From Rhizophlyctis rosea (taxonomy: Eukaryota > Chytridiomycota > Chytridiomycetes > Rhizophlyctidales > Rhizophlyctidaceae), in NCBI GenBank assembly GCA_027596075.1, contig JADGJC010000196.1:1-64000 (forward strand): a stretch of 64,000 nucleotides of DNA, in the 5' to 3' direction. The notes under the pieces were generated by a model. That model was not told where the DNA came from. It ran no database searches and saw nothing but the letters and a program-made list of their open reading frames with translations. Positions 59,525 through 64,000 of the stretch are shown one piece after another; positions within the stretch are counted from its first letter, which is position 1; every line of letters begins with the position of its first letter. The position numbers and the translations under genes were made by a program.

Positions 59525-59789
59525 ATGCACTTGATGTACCACGTTGGCGCCGATGGAAAGCGCATCTACACTCTCAAGGTACCAGGAAATCTTGCAGACA
59601 ACCTGCTGAGAAAGGCACTGACTCGAGCTAACCCCGCAAAATTCACAGAAAGTGAGCCCCGACGGCAAAGTCACAAAATCCGCCCACCCCGCCCGTTTCT
59701 CCCCTGACGACAAATACTCCCGCCACCGTGTCACCCTCAAGAAGCGCTTCGGTCTCCTCCTCACCCAACAACCCCAACGTGAACTATAA
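59525..59789 (+). CDS. NOP10: NOP10, H/ACA snoRNP subunit
   Basis: Nop10 is a core protein of H/ACA small nucleolar RNPs, which pseudouridylate rRNA and support telomerase RNA. Exons 59525-59578 and 59649-59789 flank a 70-base intron (donor GTACCA, acceptor cacag), giving exactly 64 residues, the usual Nop10 length. Exon 1 is [18 protein letters not shown], matching the family's MYLMYY...RVYTLK start. Exon 2 gives [20 protein letters not shown], then [20 protein letters not shown] and ends QPQREL. The family signature [16 protein letters not shown] is intact. Human-type zinc cysteines are absent, as in other eukaryotic Nop10. The gene is easily missed because each exon is tiny. Convergent with ATG8. 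Confidence 0.95.
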
Positions 59790-60501
59790 GTTATGATGTT
59801 CATACGAACCTCTGCGAGAGTAGGGTGGTATTAGTGTGTTTTGTTATCAGCGAGAGCGGAATCGACGAGTACGGCCCTGAGTTGGGGAAATCTTCGTCAA
59901 TGTCGCGGCGGGAGTTCAAAGGGGGCAATCGCCAATTTTCTTGTATATGCATTTCGTATGTCGTAGCAGATAGGGGTTTGGGTCGGGCGATCTCACTGGA
60001 TCACCCAGAGTGATTGATGCTGGTACACCCCTCCCGTATTTCTTATTTTCTGTACTTAATAATAAGTTATTCGTCCATTGTGGCGGTATCATTTGCGATC
60101 AGAGCTCGTACGCGCCCATTCTTCGTCCGGCTACTCTCCTTCAAATATCTCCGATTTGATTCTAACCCACACCCACGAATCAACCTCCCTACAACTACAA
60201 CAACACGAAATTATGCTGCAAACAGCAATGAGGAATACTCAAATGATCCTTGTTATCTCATGCAAAAAAACAAAAACAAAAAAGAAAGAAACAAAATAAC
60301 GTGGGTTATTTCAAACTTGCCGGGTCAGCAACTCCCCCTGTTCCCCCGCCTGCTATATCTCTCTTTTTTTCCAAATATATACACCCAAACCAAAGCAACA
60401 GAATACTATGCAAATAAGAAAAGACGCCCGGGGATAGGGTTCGAAATTGATTCAATCAACAACTCGAATCACAACTAGAACCCCCATCCGTTGGATCCGG
60501 A
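59790..60501. other. Convergent AT-rich intergenic region (NOP10 / ATG8)
   Basis: 712 bases between two convergent stops, with an A-rich run near 60260-60300. It holds both 3' UTRs. No further gene is seen. Confidence 0.5.
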
Positions 60502-61183
<682 letters not shown>

Positions 61184-62252
61184 ATTTGTTGTCTAGTACG
61201 AAATAGGTAAGTTGTCCGGCGCGTCAGGGCTGACCAAACGACGAACATACTTGTAAGTGTCAGAAAAGGGTTGGAAGTGAGGAGTGGAAGTCTCTGATTC
61301 GAGTTACGAATGCTGTTAGGGGGTTAGAGCTTGTGTGAGTGTCGAGTATTGGAAACTCGCGGTCACTTTCAACACTGCACCCTTACCAGAACGTGATGGG
61401 GCACTAGCAGTGAATGTACGATGCAGATGCAGGAGAGTTACTGATAGTGTATTTTGCACAGAGGAGCAGACAACAGATTGTGAGAATTGGTTTTTGGACG
61501 AGGTCAAAAGGAGGGTAAGCGGCAGGGGTCCCCCGAAGCTTTGGTTTTGTGTGATTGACTGTGGGAATGGAATCAATGGTGGCACATGTCCACATGCAAG
61601 GGTCAGATGATGGTGCTTGTCGTGGTTGATTTTGGCTTGTGGGCAATCACCTGGCACAATTAGTGACTTGGTGGCGCGGGCAGGAGGCAAATCATCGGGA
61701 ATCGTGGCACAGTCACATGGTCGGATGCCCTTATCAATTGGTTGATTTTCGGGACCTCTCATGGCAGCTCGTGCAAGACTTGGCAGACAAGGTAAGGTCA
61801 TCTTTGGTCCTTGATACACACATTTTAAACAGTTGATGCAGTTGATGCAACAGGTTCCAGATGGAAGAGAATGTTTCACTATATCACGGCGCTTACAAAA
61901 TATGGATATATGCTACCCGCGCCGCCGGAATTATCATACAAAATGCAGAAGTCAACTCTCAAAATCTTGCAGTGCGGCAATGGGTGATCGCAACCTTGAA
62001 AAGAAACTACATCAATTCTTGAAGACTAAAGACAAGGAGATGTCGAACTACTCACATCGCAGTAGAAACCTGTCCACATTGCTAGAGGGAAAGAAAATGC
62101 TTCGTTTAGGGAAAGCTATTTAACTCGTGGTCCATCGGCTTGGAACCACCACGCTGCATCCGCGCGTCTGTTTAGCCTAAAGAGGACCGCAGTGGCTAAC
62201 GAGGGACGGGCACAAGGCCAGGTCCAACGCGCCGTCTTGAAATAGGATGGTG
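61184..62252. other. Gene-free region upstream of ATG8
   Basis: About 1.07 kb. It includes the ATG8 promoter and 5' UTR (possibly with a 5' UTR intron near 61190-61250). Short frames are present but none has domain or splice support. Confidence 0.45.
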
Positions 62253-62806
62253 GAGGATGGTAGTGGATAGCAAGGGATCATCAAGCTGAAGCGAAAACCT
62301 GATGTCGGCATACCCAATCCTCTGAGGATGGTAAGAAGCAGCAAAAGGACAATTCAAGATGTGGCTGCCGACTGCTCAATCCTCTCCGCCGTATTACAAT
62401 GAGGATGTTAATGGATAGCAAAAGGACAAGGTTCAAGTGGGGCTTTGCCGGCTAATCCAATCCTCTACCCCATGTGAAAATGGTGAGAGTAGAAAAAGGG
62501 CAATTCAAGTGTGGCTGCCGGCAACTCAATCCTCTCCCCTGATTGAGGATGGTAGTGGATAGGAGAAGGACAGTTCAAGTGTGGCTGCCGGCTATCCAAT
62601 CCTCTCTCGACGCCTTGAGGATGGTAAGAATAGCAAAAGGACAGTGCAGGTGTGACTGCCGACTACTCAATCCTCTCGCCCATCATGGGGGATGATAGTG
62701 GTGGCGAGGGCAACCCAAACAGGTTTGAGCGCACCAATCCTCCTGTACTTACCGTGAGGATGGTAATGATGGCAACGCAACTGCAGTTGGGGCACCTCAA
62801 TCCTCT
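62253..62806. repeat. Tandem array of eight about 72-bp units with inverted ends
   Basis: Each unit begins GAGGATGG and ends CAATCCTCT, which are nearly reverse complements. The core reads roughly GTAGTGGATAGCAAAAGGAC, then a TTCAAGTGTGGCTGCCGGC block. Unit starts lie near 62253, 62324, 62401, 62476, 62545, 62617, 62690 and 62756, so the spacing is 66-77 bases. Short variable joins of 0 to about 15 bases separate the units. Central units are most alike; the outer ones are degraded. Confidence 0.85.
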
Positions 62807-64000
62807 TATACTTGTGGTAACTCTCGACTTGCGGGAACTGAGGGGGAGCCGGAGCAGTTCGGAGCTCAGTTCATGCCGTGACTTGAGTGGACGAGACGGA
62901 TCGGAAGGCGGCCTCGGCAAAGATCGGAGGCAGGTAATTGAACGCTGGATTGGCGACTGCGCCAATTCTATTTGCACATACTGGTAGATCCCGCAAGTCG
63001 GCTATTATACACAGTAATGTGCGACGCAACGAATCTTACATCTGACTGCCAAGACTCCAGTCGGAACCACTGAACGACACCCTACTATTCACCACTTCGT
63101 GAGATAAGGTCTTGACCTGCTCACAAGCGGAATCGGATGACCCATCTTGACTTGAGAACGTGGAAGTCAACCTCGCGGACGGCAAAGTGGGACAGGCCTG
63201 GACATCCGAAACTCCGTCCCCCGCCCCGGCAAAAAGCGATGCTGGTTTACAGCTCCGGCAGTGGCCCTCCCCTCAAAAGAAGGGTACGTCTCATGCGCGC
63301 CGCAAGTTGCTTCCCTTCTCATTTCACGGTGGATTTTAGGGTGCGTTTATCGATGAGAGGGCGAAGGATAGCTGCCGATGGATCACATAGCTGGTGAGAG
63401 GAGTTTGAAGGCCTTGCCGGCAAGACCTTAACCTTGATACTTGCTGGAGCTTGGAAGGACTTGATGATCGAGACCCCGCTCTGTGTTTAAGTGGCTTGCG
63501 ACATTCTCATATCATCAAAGACGAATATGAGGCCACATTCGGGCCCTCCTGAATTGACAACTTTATGAGAGACCCGGAAATCAATACATCGACATACCGG
63601 GGCGAGCGAGTGCGCCGATGCTCAGAAGCACCTCGGGGCCCGAGCTTCCTTTTGGCTGGAAGCCACCGCCGATCTGTGACATTTTCGAGGATTTAGTACG
63701 CAGTACAAACTTTCTTTCATTTCCTAACGCTCAATTCCCCCCCGTGTTGATGCGCAAGATCAGGCATGGTGAGCGTCGGCTTTTGACCTAAGGCCTCATC
63801 AGAGATGTCGCGGACAGCAGGACCATGGGGTCCCTGTACAGTCTTTGATGCTCTCCTACTCCGTCAGCCAGCAACCCATGGCCCCAGTGATTTGTCACCG
63901 AAGTGGACACGTCTCGACTCTGTACCATCACTCCACACCATGGCAAAAACGAATCTGATACTTAGCTGGTTATGAATTAGACCGCCCCGGTGGGCTGTTG
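62807..64000. other. Gene-free right edge
   Basis: No gene, RNA gene or transposon is supported. Short frames such as 63137-63397 (+) have no recognisable domain. The repeat array to the left and the lack of genes suggest an intergenic or heterochromatin-like stretch, but this is inference. Confidence 0.4.

Noticed and set aside
62253..62806. CRISPR-like array (repeats with variable joins)
   Set aside because: Units are about 60-70 bases with 0-15 base joins, degenerate between copies, with no cas genes and a eukaryotic context. It is a tandem repeat with inverted ends.
63137..63397. Plus-strand frame at the right edge as a gene
   Set aside because: Arg/Ser-rich composition without a domain; no splice or start support.

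Overview
The window reads as nuclear DNA of a zoosporic (flagellated) fungus, most likely a chytrid. Most genes are split by short GT-AG introns, many of them about 60-80 nt. The gene set is opisthokont/fungal (stand-alone DHFR, fungal-type vacuolar M28 protease, GPI11/PIG-F, ATG8, CreB-type USP, a DUF7918 protein). A complete-looking CFAP65 gene, which encodes an axoneme/central-apparatus protein, implies a motile flagellum and so excludes most Dikarya. The species is not identifiable by eye.

Layout. 0.7-1.5 kb: dihydrofolate reductase (+). 1.9-9.4 kb: a many-exon CFAP65 gene (-). 9.6-11.7 kb: an unresolved minus-strand gene. 11.9-13.9 kb: a divergent pair, a zinc-finger/G-patch protein with SUMO-interaction-like motifs (-) and a holo-ACP synthase with a GC-AG intron (+). 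14.1-17.9 kb: a membrane-anchored cyclic-nucleotide phosphodiesterase (-). 18.9-20.7 kb: an unknown disordered protein (-). 21.4-24.6 kb: SEC63 (+). 26-27.2 kb: a MATH/BTB-like protein (+). 27.5-29.9 kb: secretory-pathway genes facing apart, cyclophilin B (-) and GPI11/PIG-F (+). 30.2-31.7 kb: DUF7918 protein (-). 32.4-34.8 kb: ArfGAP with UBA repeats (+). 35.0-35.8 kb: CoA-binding protein (-). 36.2-39.5 kb: Ras GEF (+). 39.9-43.4 kb: vacuolar membrane M28 protease (-). 43.9-49.4 kb: three tandem F-box-like paralogs, the first two each broken by a single-base frameshift and the third intact. 49.8-52.3 kb: USP12/46/CreB deubiquitinase (-). 52.9-54.8 kb: WBP11-like splicing factor (+). 55.5-56.5 kb: nuclear poly(A)-binding protein PABPN1/Pab2 (+). 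57-57.6 kb: a locally duplicated region. 59.5-59.8 kb: NOP10 (+). 60.5-61.2 kb: ATG8 (-). 61.2-64 kb: gene-poor, with a 72-bp tandem repeat array at 62.25-62.81 kb.

The genes do not form one pathway. Recurrent themes are the secretory/endomembrane system (SEC63, cyclophilin B, PIG-F, ArfGAP, vacuolar protease, ATG8), signalling (PDE, RasGEF) and RNA biology (WBP11, PABPN1, NOP10, G-patch protein). Many neighbours are divergent pairs separated by about 0.3-0.7 kb, which probably act as shared promoter regions. NOP10 and ATG8 are small split genes that are easy to miss because no single reading frame shows them. Intron boundaries were placed by eye from splice consensus, frame and family knowledge; no searches were run.
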